DNA from: an uncultured Clostridia bacterium
GTDB taxonomy: Bacteria > Bacillota > Clostridia > Christensenellales > Borkfalkiaceae
Assembly (NCBI GenBank): GCA_947589385.1
Contig: CANPZW010000002.1
Span: forward strand, 62,001-126,000
Direction of reading: 5' to 3'
DNA: 64,000 nt
The notes under the pieces are model-generated. The model had not been told where the DNA came from. It did not search any database and worked only from the letters and a program-made list of their open reading frames with translations. This document shows positions 46,392 to 53,648 of the stretch, piece by piece; position 1 is the stretch's first letter, and each line of letters opens with the position of its first letter. Both the position numbers and the translations under genes were made by a program.

Positions 46392-47162
46392 TTACGAAAT
46401 ACAAGCCCTTATCTGTTTTAAAGCCGTCTTTTCGAGGCGGGAGACCTGCGCCTGCGAAATTCCCACTTCCGCAGAAATTTCCGTCTGCGTCTTGCCCTCG
46501 AAATATCTCAAAAACAAAATCTTCTTCTCCCTGTTTTCAAGGCGGTCAATCGCCTCGTACAGCGCGGCTTTTTCCGTCCACACCTCGTCGTTGTTCTTGT
46601 CGTCGAAAATCTGATCCATTAAAAGTAGCGTGTCGCCCGCCTTGTTGTAAACAGGTTCGTAAAGGCTGACGGGGTCAGATATCGCATCCAAAGCATACGC
46701 CACTTCCGAAACGGCGATATTCATTTCGTGCGCTATTTTATCGTAAGTGACGTCGTCGTCCGTCTCTTCCAATTTTTCGCGCACTTTCAATATCTGGTAG
46801 GCTGTATCCCTTATCGAGCGCGATACGCGCAAAGAATTGCCGTCCCGCAAAAACCTTTTTATCTCCCCTAAAATCATCGGCACGGCATACGTGGAAAAGC
46901 GGACGCCGAAACCTTCGTTGAAATTGTCTATCGCCTTTATAAGCCCTACGCAACCCGCCTGAAAAACGTCGTCGGCGTTGGCGTTTTTTGCCCAGAATCT
47001 GCGCACAAGCGACAGCACAAGCCGCATATTGCCCACGATAAAGCGCTCGCGCGCGGCTTCGTCGCCAGCCTTTAAACGCTTCATAAGTTCTTCCTGTTCG
47101 GCGGAGGACAACAAGGGAAGCCCCGAAGTATCCACTCCGCAAATAACAACTTTCTGCAACAT
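46392..47162 (-). CDS. sigG: RNA polymerase sporulation sigma factor SigG
   Basis: A 256-residue sigma factor. The N-terminal KVVICGVDTSGLPLL matches the SigG start, followed by GNMRLVLSLVRRF and DDVFQAGCVGLIKAIDNFN (region 2), DPVSLYEPVYN and the region-4 HTH GKTQTEISAEVGISQAQVSRLEK. It controls late forespore genes. ATG 47162 has GGAGG eight bases upstream, whereas the frame's GTG two codons earlier lies too close to it. Behind sigE, as in Bacillus and Clostridium. Confidence 0.96.
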   Translation of the reverse strand: MLQKVVICGVDTSGLPLLSSAEQEELMKRLKAGDEAARERFIVGNMRLVLSLVRRFWAKNANADDVFQAGCVGLIKAIDNFNEGFGVRFSTYAVPMILGEIKRFLRDGNSLRVSRSIRDTAYQILKVREKLEETDDDVTYDKIAHEMNIAVSEVAYALDAISDPVSLYEPVYNKAGDTLLLMDQIFDDKNNDEVWTEKAALYEAIDRLENREKKILFLRYFEGKTQTEISAEVGISQAQVSRLEKTALKQIRACIS

Positions 47163-47217
47163 ACACAATCCCTCCTAACAGAATATGTAAGAAGGGATAG
47201 CTTGCGCAAAACGCTTT

Positions 47218-47246
47218 AAAAAACGCGATACGTATTGCGTTTTTTA
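47218..47246. repeat. Palindromic repeat, copy B, overlapping the sigE stop
   Basis: A6-CGC, GATACGTATT, GCG-T6; stem of nine pairs plus the palindromic ATACGTAT centre. On the minus strand it works as a terminator directly at the sigE stop codon. Near-identical to copy C at 57399. Confidence 0.75.
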
Positions 47247-47942
47247 ATTTATTTGTTTGGATATGTCTTTTTTTAGTTTTGAAATTATCTTCTTTTCCAG
47301 CCGCGATATGTAACTTTGCGAAATGCCCAGCTTATCGGCAACGTCTTTTTGAGTCATGCTTTCGCCGCCGTCCAGCCCGAAGCGCATATTCATAATCCGC
47401 TGTTCGCGCGGGGTCAGTTTGGAAAGTGAGGACTTCAAAAGTTCGCGCTCCACGCCGCCTTCTATATCCGAATACACGCTGTCCGCGTCCGTGCCCATTA
47501 CGTCCGATAAAAGCAGTTCGTTCCCCTCCCAATCGGTGTTTAAAGGTTCGTCGAAACTTACTTCCTGTTTAAGGCGGGACATCCTGCGCAGATACATTAA
47601 AATTTCGTTTTCGATACAGCGCGACGCGTACGTGGCAAGCTTTATGTTTTTATCCGACCTGAATGAATTTATCGCCTTAATCAGCCCTATCGTGCCTACC
47701 GAAACAAGGTCGTCGCCGTCCGCGCCCGAACCTTCGAATTTCTTGGCTATATACACCACAAGGCGCAGATTATGCTCCACCAGCTCCGCCTTAGCCTTTT
47801 CGTCGCCGTTTTCCAAAAGAGTGATTTTGTCGCTCTCCTCCTCCTGCGAAAAGGGCAATGGCAGCGCCTCGGTGCCGCAGATGTAGTCGAGAGTGTTTTT
47901 TCCGAGAAGCAGTGAAATAATATGTTTTATTTTTTCAAGCAT
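47244..47942 (-). CDS. sigE: RNA polymerase sporulation sigma factor SigE (pro-form)
   Basis: A 232-residue sigma factor with a short hydrophobic pro-sequence (about 1-22, MLEKIKHIISLLLGKNTLDY) that is cut off by SpoIIGA. The mature part has GTEALPLPFSQEEE, NLRLVVYIAKKFE, KLATYASRCIENEILMYLRR and the region-4 HTH QKDVADKLGISQSYISRLEK. It drives early mother-cell genes. GGAGGAG lies in front of ATG, which follows the spoIIGA stop directly. Confidence 0.97.
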   Translation of the reverse strand: MLEKIKHIISLLLGKNTLDYICGTEALPLPFSQEEESDKITLLENGDEKAKAELVEHNLRLVVYIAKKFEGSGADGDDLVSVGTIGLIKAINSFRSDKNIKLATYASRCIENEILMYLRRMSRLKQEVSFDEPLNTDWEGNELLLSDVMGTDADSVYSDIEGGVERELLKSSLSKLTPREQRIMNMRFGLDGGESMTQKDVADKLGISQSYISRLEKKIISKLKKDISKQIN

Positions 47943-48725
47943 TTACTCCTCCGATATGTCGGGGTGCAGTACGGCGCAGTTTATTTGCGCATAGCTTACG
48001 CCTATCTTCACCCCGTAAAGCGTTGAAAATTTTTTACCGTAGTCGATTTCAAGCCTGTCCGCGGTAAACACCTTTATTTTTTTGCTTCCCGCAACAGTAT
48101 GTATTTTTACTTCGTCTTTTATTCCCTCTGTATCTATAAGTTTTTTTGCGAACGATTGCGGTATCACCGAAACAGGCTCGCCGCGGAAACTTACCTTATT
48201 CCCGCTGTCGAAAAAGGCGGGCAGAGAAATTTTGTTTCCGCCGAGAAATATATTGCAGGTCACGGTGGATTTTTCAGCCTTGGTGAATTTGTTTTTCAAA
48301 GCCCTTGCCGCGCCCACAAGACACAGCGCGCCGAAAAGCGGAATCCCCACGGGTACAGACGAAAGAATATATCCCCCGCCTTCGGCGTACTCTATGCCCG
48401 CGAGCGAAAAAATACCGTAAAGCGCGCCCGCAAGCACTGCGGAATACAGTAAAAATGCGCCCGTAAATTTAATATAGCCCTTGACCGACCCGAACTTGCC
48501 CGCGCAAAGACATATCATAAGCCCCGAAATTATTTTTACAACCGCCGCCCACGCGCCGTTAAGCCCGAAAAGCGGAAACGCCACCGCAAAGCACGCGCCC
48601 AGCGCGGCAGCGACGCCCACCCTTTTGCGGCTTGCCGTGTTTTTTACGGTAAGTTTGGCGCAATACAAAAGAGTGAAGTCCATGCAAAAATTTTCAAGCA
48701 CGGCAAGCTCTACATAGACCTGCAT
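47943..48725 (-). CDS. spoIIGA: Sigma-E processing peptidase SpoIIGA
   Basis: A 260-residue protein with five N-terminal hydrophobic segments and a C-terminal aspartic protease domain; FFDSGNKVSF carries the DSG motif, and INCAVLHPDI is at the end. It cuts pro-SigE after a forespore signal through SpoIIR. The start ATG 48725 gives MQVYVELAVLENFCMDF, the usual N-terminus; the frame continues 27 codons more but these are not conserved-looking. No ribosome site; TATAAT lies ten bases upstream. Confidence 0.93.
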   Translation of the reverse strand: MQVYVELAVLENFCMDFTLLYCAKLTVKNTASRKRVGVAAALGACFAVAFPLFGLNGAWAAVVKIISGLMICLCAGKFGSVKGYIKFTGAFLLYSAVLAGALYGIFSLAGIEYAEGGGYILSSVPVGIPLFGALCLVGAARALKNKFTKAEKSTVTCNIFLGGNKISLPAFFDSGNKVSFRGEPVSVIPQSFAKKLIDTEGIKDEVKIHTVAGSKKIKVFTADRLEIDYGKKFSTLYGVKIGVSYAQINCAVLHPDISEE

Positions 48726-48735
48726 TGCAAAATGA

Positions 48736-48741
48736 ATTATA
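48736..48741 (-). promoter_or_regulatory. Putative -10 box of spoIIGA-sigE
   Basis: TATAAT on the minus strand, ten bases before ATG 48725. No good -35 at normal spacing, which fits a Spo0A-activated promoter. Confidence 0.45.
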
Positions 48742-48771
48742 GCAAAGCCGCCGCGGCAAAAAGTAAAATAA

Positions 48772-48782
48772 ATTGTCGGAAA
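48772..48782. promoter_or_regulatory. Possible Spo0A box
   Basis: ATTGTCGGAAA on the plus strand, nine of eleven matches to a Spo0A-box pattern TTTGTCGAAAA, about 30 bp upstream of the spoIIGA -10. Weak evidence. Confidence 0.3.
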
Positions 48783-48820
48783 ATGCCGAATTAAGTCGGG
48801 CTGCATTTTCGCTAAAACGC

Positions 48821-48849
48821 TTGTATTATTAACAAATAAGTGATATAAT
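48821..48849 (+). promoter_or_regulatory. Sigma-A promoter of the structured RNA
   Basis: TTGTAT (48821-48826), 17-bp spacer, TATAAT (48844-48849); expected transcription start about 48856, at the first stem of the RNA. Confidence 0.75.
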
Positions 48850-48854
48850 CCAAA

Positions 48855-49023
48855 TGCTTAATACTCTTGATAATGGGAAAGTAGGATTATTTTCGCCTCA
48901 AAATAGAAATAACCTAACGGCATAATTGTATCCGTTTCCTTCTATTTTGGCGGAAATATAGAGTATTAAGCAATCGTTAAGGGTACTTTATGCGGGCAGC
49001 CCTTGGCGGTTGCCCTTATTTTT
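48855..49023 (+). ncRNA. Structured leader RNA, unclassified (riboswitch-like)
   Basis: About 170 bases. P1 is a perfect 13-bp closing stem (48855-48867 with 48960-48972). Inside lie hairpin P2 (TAGG-A-TTATTT 48882-48892 with AAATAACCTA 48907-48916), P3 (ACGG/CCGT, 48917-48920 and 48932-48935), and possible GGAAA/TTTCC pairing. The P2 loop CAAAATAG can pair with CTATTTTG at 48942-48949 in a pseudoknot, extended by CGC/GCG. A terminator (48994-49023) follows, and CGTTAAGGG (48975-48983) can pair with CCCTTGGCG (49000-49008) to block it. I do not recognise a known class; the T-box, TPP and c-di-GMP cores are absent. A 6S-like RNA is the main alternative. Confidence 0.6.
48994..49023 (+). terminator. 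Terminator at the end of the structured RNA
   Basis: GGGCAGCC / GGTTGCCC (one G-U pair), loop CTTGGC, followed by TTATTTTT. Sits 43 bases before the LRR lipoprotein start. Confidence 0.8.
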
Positions 49024-49065
49024 ATCCGATTTTCCCGTTACCGAAAATTTTAGGAGGAAAAAAAT

Positions 49066-51183
49066 TTGAAAAGAAAACTTTTACTTGCGCTTATTGCGCT
49101 GACCTGCGCGCTTTGCCTTGTGTTTAGCTTGGCAGGCTGTAATCCCGCTGCAAATCAAAGCGGCGACCAACAGGAAACTCCCGAAGGACAGGGTTCGGGC
49201 AGTTCCGACAGCGAAGATAATCCCGGCGGACAAGGCGGTGAGCAGGGCGGAAACTCGGACGAACACGTACATAACTATGGCGAACTTATCCCCGAACAGC
49301 CAGCGACCTGTAAAAAAGAGGGTTTGCAGGCGCACTACTATTGCGAGGGCTGCGAAAAATATTTCGACAGCGAAAAGCACGAAACTACGCTTGAACAATT
49401 GAAAATCGATATAGACCTTAACGCGCATATTTACGGCGAACTAATCCCCGAACAGCCAGCAACCTGTAAAAAAGAGGGCTTGCAGGCGCACTACTATTGC
49501 GAGGGCTGCGAGAAATATTTTGACAGCGAAAAGCACGAAACTACGCTTGAACAATTGAAAATCAGTATCGACCCTAATGCTCATAATCATAAATTTAAAT
49601 GCAGCCAAACAGAGCATTGGCAAGTCTGCACAGACTGCGGCGAAGAAACTGCACATACCCCGCATAAAGTATCCGACGGGGTTTGCCCCGCCTGCGGATA
49701 TGTGGAAAAATGCACCGAAGGGCTTGAATTTACGGAAATTGAAGAAAACGAAAAAACAGTCGGCTATTCCGTTTCACAGGGTACGGCAACGGACAGCCAT
49801 ATATTTATACCCTCGTTTTATAATAATTTACCTGTAATTTCTATCGGCGGGAGGGCGTTTCAGCATTGCTCAAGCCTTACTGAAATAACCATTCCCGAAA
49901 GCGTAACGTCTATCGACGGTGCGTTCCAAGGTTGCTCAAGCCTTACTGAAATAACCATTCCCGAAAGCGTAACGTCTATCGACGGTGCGTTCCAAGGTTG
50001 CACAAGCCTTACAGAAATAACCATTCCTAATAGAATTACTTCTATCGGTGACTATACGTTTCTGAATTGCGAAAGCCTAACAGAAATAACCATATCCGCA
50101 AGCGTTACTTCTATCGGTGAATATGCGTTCAGTGGTTGCACAAGCCTTGAAAGCATAACAATTCCCGACAGCGTTACTTCTATCGGCGAGTGTGCATTCT
50201 GTAATTGCGAAAGCCTAACAGAAATAACCATATCCGCAAGCGTTACTTCTATCGGTGAATATGCGTTCCGTGGTTGCACAAGCCTTGAAAGTATAACAGT
50301 AGATAAAAAGAACAAGGTTTACCGCAGCGAAAGCAACTGCATTATCGAGACCGAAACCCAAACGCTAATTGTCGGCTGTAAATCAAGTAAAATTCCCGAA
50401 AGTGTTACTTCTATCGGAGATTATGCGTTCGAAGATTGCATAAGCCTTACAGAAATAGCCATTCCCGCAAGCGTTACTTCTATCGGTAGTGGTGCGTTCG
50501 CACGTTGCGAAAGCCTTGAAAGTATAACAGTAGATAAAAAGAACAAGGTTTACCGCAGCGAAAGCAACTGCATTATCGAAACCGAAACCCAAACGCTAAT
50601 TGTCGGCTGTAAATCAAGTAAAATTCCCGAAGGTGTAACTACTATCGGTGAGAGTGCGTTCGCAGGTTGCACAAGCCTTAATGAAATAACCATTCCCAAC
50701 AGCGTTACTTCTATCGGAGAGCGTGCGTTCCAAGGTTGCACAAGCCTTAAAAGAGTTTATTTCTGCGATAATTCCAACTTAACTTCTATCGGTGATTTTG
50801 CGTTTTATGGTTGCACAAGTCTTACAGAAATAACCATCCCCAATCGCGTTACCTCTATCGGCAGATATTCGTTCGCAGGTTGCACAAGTCTTACAGAAAT
50901 AACCATTCCCGATAGCGTAACTTCTATCGGCTTTGAAGCGTTCTATGGTTGCACAAGCCTTACAGAAATAACCATACCCGACAGCGTAACTTCTATCGAC
51001 AGAAATGCTTTTAGGGAATGCACAAGCCTTGAAAGAGTAATTTTTGAAAATACCGCAGGTTGGAAAGTTTCCTACCATTCGGATATGTCAAATTCCGAAG
51101 AAATAAATGTTAATGACCCCGAGCAAAATGCAAATAATTTAAAAGGTAGATATACCGATTATTATTGGAAGCGCGGCGAGTGA
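49066..51183 (+). CDS. Surface lipoprotein with BspA-type leucine-rich repeats
   Basis: A 705-residue lipoprotein. Lipobox SLAGC (Cys25), then a Ser/Gly/Glu-rich linker, two 52-residue units with CEGCEKYFDSE, further CxxC pairs, and about 20 repeats of 22-23 residues of the type AF-x-x-C-x-S-L-x-x-I-x-I-P-x-x-V-T-S-I-G (BspA-like LRR). One repeat block carries an insert VDKKNKVYRSESNCII in two near-identical copies. Such proteins act in binding to surfaces or hosts. The start is TTG with AGGAGG eight bases ahead. Preceded by the structured RNA. Confidence 0.92.
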   Translation: MKRKLLLALIALTCALCLVFSLAGCNPAANQSGDQQETPEGQGSGSSDSEDNPGGQGGEQGGNSDEHVHNYGELIPEQPATCKKEGLQAHYYCEGCEKYFDSEKHETTLEQLKIDIDLNAHIYGELIPEQPATCKKEGLQAHYYCEGCEKYFDSEKHETTLEQLKISIDPNAHNHKFKCSQTEHWQVCTDCGEETAHTPHKVSDGVCPACGYVEKCTEGLEFTEIEENEKTVGYSVSQGTATDSHIFIPSFYNNLPVISIGGRAFQHCSSLTEITIPESVTSIDGAFQGCSSLTEITIPESVTSIDGAFQGCTSLTEITIPNRITSIGDYTFLNCESLTEITISASVTSIGEYAFSGCTSLESITIPDSVTSIGECAFCNCESLTEITISASVTSIGEYAFRGCTSLESITVDKKNKVYRSESNCIIETETQTLIVGCKSSKIPESVTSIGDYAFEDCISLTEIAIPASVTSIGSGAFARCESLESITVDKKNKVYRSESNCIIETETQTLIVGCKSSKIPEGVTTIGESAFAGCTSLNEITIPNSVTSIGERAFQGCTSLKRVYFCDNSNLTSIGDFAFYGCTSLTEITIPNRVTSIGRYSFAGCTSLTEITIPDSVTSIGFEAFYGCTSLTEITIPDSVTSIDRNAFRECTSLERVIFENTAGWKVSYHSDMSNSEEINVNDPEQNANNLKGRYTDYYWKRGE
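49279..49590 (+). repeat. Two 156-bp tandem units in the LRR gene
   Basis: Starts near 49279 and 49435, differing at a few bases over the first 125. Each encodes a 52-residue Cys-rich unit. Confidence 0.8.
50287..50631 (+). repeat. 114-bp duplicated segment in the LRR gene
   Basis: 50287-50400 and 50518-50631 differ at one base, offset 231 bp. They encode the insert with Cys between LRR units. The region also holds an exact 66-bp tandem repeat near 49870-50000. Confidence 0.85.
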
Positions 51184-51216
51184 AATTGCCGTAAATTGCC
51201 CGCTTTGAAAATATAC

Positions 51217-51250
51217 GGCGGCGCGGACGTTTGTCCGCGCCGCCATATTA
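51217..51250. terminator. Terminator after the LRR lipoprotein
   Basis: Stem GGCGGCGCGGAC / GTCCGCGCCGCC with a GTTT loop, followed by ATATTATTAT. It also faces dus from the other side. Confidence 0.75.
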
Positions 51251-51304
51251 TTATGCTTAAAAAAGTCGCATGCTTGGGGCTTGTTATTTGGTTATAAAAA
51301 TGTA

Positions 51305-52246
51305 TTAAAAATCGAGAGTATTTACTATTTCTTCCACTTCATGAGATGTTTTACAGGATAAAAGTTTGCCGCGGACAGTTGCCGCTCCCTTTTTACCCTT
51401 TAAATAAAACCCGACCATTTTGCGCATAAACACGCAGGCGAAGCGCTCGCCGTAAATTTCGCGAGTTTTTGTAATTTGGTTTAAGACTGTCTGACGCTTA
51501 TCGCCGCACTCCGCGCCCGTCAGCTCGGCAAACAGCCACGGGTTATACATTGCGCCGCGGGCAATCATTACGCCGTCCGCGCCCGTTTTTTTCATAATTA
51601 CGCTTGCGTCCTGGGCGGTAAATATTCCGCCGTTGGCGATTACGGGGATATGTACCGCGTTTTTCGCTTTTTCTATCTCCTTTAAATTGACTTCGCCCGA
51701 ATAAATTTTCTCCCTCGTGCGGCCGTGAACCGTAAGCATATCCGCCCCCGCCGCTTCGCACATTTTTGCGAAATCTTCGGTTACGTATTCGGAATTTTCC
51801 GTGCCTATGCGGATTTTTACCGTTATTGTTTTGCCGCTTTTTTTACATTCGGAAATAATTTTTTCCGCAAGCGGCAAATTGTTCAAAAGGGCGCTGCCCT
51901 CGCCGTTTTTATAAATTTTAGGCACGGGACAGCCCATATTCAAATCGACTATATCAAAAGGCGCAAGCGCTTCGCTTTCGCACGCGCGCCGCATAAAATC
52001 GGGAGAATTGCCGAATATCTGGCACGCCTTGATACCGGGGTAGTCCCCGGTTATAAATAAAAGTTCTTCGGTCTTTTTACTGTCGTAGCAAAGCCCTTTT
52101 GCGGAAACCATTTCCGTAAAGGTAAGTCCCGCGCCAAGCCTCAAACACATATCGCGGAAAACCGCGTTGGTATAGCCCGCAAGCGGCGCTAAAAACACGT
52201 TGTTGGGAGTAGTAAAATTACCGATTTTTATCCGATTCAATCGCAT
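51305..52246 (-). CDS. dus: tRNA-dihydrouridine synthase
   Basis: A 313-residue TIM-barrel flavoprotein. Motifs: NNVFLAPLAGYTNAVFRD, CQIFGNSPDFMRRA, DLNMGCPVPKI and GADMLTVHGRTREKIYSG are those of DusB-type enzymes. It reduces uridines in the D-loop of tRNA. Starts inside the last codons of yabN (29-base overlap) with AAGG ahead of ATG; last gene of the spoVT-yabM-yabN-dus run. Confidence 0.93.
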   Translation of the reverse strand: MRLNRIKIGNFTTPNNVFLAPLAGYTNAVFRDMCLRLGAGLTFTEMVSAKGLCYDSKKTEELLFITGDYPGIKACQIFGNSPDFMRRACESEALAPFDIVDLNMGCPVPKIYKNGEGSALLNNLPLAEKIISECKKSGKTITVKIRIGTENSEYVTEDFAKMCEAAGADMLTVHGRTREKIYSGEVNLKEIEKAKNAVHIPVIANGGIFTAQDASVIMKKTGADGVMIARGAMYNPWLFAELTGAECGDKRQTVLNQITKTREIYGERFACVFMRKMVGFYLKGKKGAATVRGKLLSCKTSHEVEEIVNTLDF

Positions 52247-53648
52247 TTTTCGCCTTCTGCCAATAATAGTCGAACAAAAGCCCGTCCTTTGTTACCTCGT
52301 TTATGTCCTTTCCGTCCGCGGCAATCAGCCGCTCACATTCCACAAAACGCCTTACGAATTTATCCGTTGCGGCGCGCAGGGCTTCTTCGCAGTCAACGCC
52401 CGCAAGCCGAACGGTGTTCACCGCGGCGAACAGAACGTCGCCGCCCTCCTCAAACGTTCCCTTTTCGTCGCCCGCGCGTTGGCAGTCCACCATTTCATGC
52501 ACTTCTTCCCAGAGTTTTTCCGACGCGGAGACAGAGGACATAAAGTCGAAACCGCACTTTGCGGCGCGTTTGCCCACTTTTTGGGCGCGCATGCACGCGG
52601 GGAAATTTTTGGGCACGGCAAGCAGAGTTTCACCATAGCTTTCTTGCCCCTTTTCCTTTGCCTTGTTCTTCTCCCATACGCCCAAAGCTTCGCCCTCGTT
52701 TTTCGCCTTGTCCGCGCCGAAGATATGCGAATGGCGGAAAATAAGTTTTTTGACGTTGCGCGTGATAGCGTCCGCGCCCGAAAATTCTCCGCGCTCCCGC
52801 GCCATTACGGAATGAAAAGCCGCCTGCAACAAAACGTCGCCCGTCTCCTCCTCCATTCCGTCGATGTCGCCGCGCTCGATGGCGTCAACCAACTCGTACG
52901 CTTCCTCAATCATATTTTTCTTTATCGTCTCGGAGGTCTGCGCCCTGTCCCAAGGACACCCGCCCGGCGCGCGGAGAAGCTCTATCATATGTTCGAGGTC
53001 GGAATAATCGTAGCGTTCCTTTTTTAAAAAATCCCCCTCCTCGACAGCTACGGCGCACGTCGCGTCGTACTGCTTTTGACGGTCGATTTCGTATATTTTT
53101 ATCTTTTCGACGGAATTTCCGCGGATAAAAGCACACTCCGTTTCCTCGCCGAATAAATCGGAAAGTTTTTGCTTGACTTCCGAAGCGGCAAAGTCGCAGT
53201 CGATATCGTAAACGCAGGCTGCGCGGCAGCTTTTCAAATCCGCAACGGAATACGCCGAAACGCATACGGGCTGGCCGCATTTTAGGCGCGCCGTATTGTA
53301 GGCGTGCGAAGCCTTTGAAAGAGTGTCCAAAACTTCGCAGTCCTTATGCTTCAAAAGGATTATTTTGCACGCCTCGTCCTCGCACACGGCGCCGTCAACG
53401 CAATAACAGACGTCGGTTATTTTAGCCGCCTTTAAAACTTCCGCCGCAAGATTTTTATTCAGCGTGTCGAAATTTCTGCTACGCCCGAACACTTCGTCGA
53501 GGGTGCGGACTTCATATCCCTTTAAGCTTTTAAAACTTTCCGAATTTTCCGTCCTCGCGATAATACACGCCGCGCTGTCAAGCGCCGCCTTCGCCCGAAG
53601 GGTTAAGTCGCCCTCGGATATTCCCAATCCTATCAGCGTTATTTTCAT
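52218..53648 (-). CDS. yabN: YabN-type fusion of SAM methyltransferase-like and MazG domains
   Basis: A 476-residue two-domain protein. Residues 1-210 form a tetrapyrrole-methylase-like domain (GLGISEGDLTLRA, then a Gly-rich motif is partly lost), and about 235-470 is the MazG nucleotide pyrophosphohydrolase with GGCPWDRAQTSETI, EEAYELVDAIERGD and EETGDVLLQ twice in form. MazG cleaves non-canonical NTPs. Bacillus has the same spoVT-yabM-yabN order. ATG 53648 follows AGG; its 5' part lies inside the 3' end of the flippase gene (71-base overlap). Confidence 0.92.
   Translation of the reverse strand: MKITLIGLGISEGDLTLRAKAALDSAACIIARTENSESFKSLKGYEVRTLDEVFGRSRNFDTLNKNLAAEVLKAAKITDVCYCVDGAVCEDEACKIILLKHKDCEVLDTLSKASHAYNTARLKCGQPVCVSAYSVADLKSCRAACVYDIDCDFAASEVKQKLSDLFGEETECAFIRGNSVEKIKIYEIDRQKQYDATCAVAVEEGDFLKKERYDYSDLEHMIELLRAPGGCPWDRAQTSETIKKNMIEEAYELVDAIERGDIDGMEEETGDVLLQAAFHSVMARERGEFSGADAITRNVKKLIFRHSHIFGADKAKNEGEALGVWEKNKAKEKGQESYGETLLAVPKNFPACMRAQKVGKRAAKCGFDFMSSVSASEKLWEEVHEMVDCQRAGDEKGTFEEGGDVLFAAVNTVRLAGVDCEEALRAATDKFVRRFVECERLIAADGKDINEVTKDGLLFDYYWQKAKNAIESDKNR

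Noticed and set aside
47163..47217. Sigma-F or sigma-G promoter of sigG
   Set aside because: CATATTC is a partial -10 match but no acceptable -35 at 16-18 bases.
48855..49023. Classifying the leader RNA as 6S
   Set aside because: 6S is one long interrupted hairpin; here the inside folds into two hairpins and a pseudoknot, and a gene follows the terminator. Kept as an alternative only.
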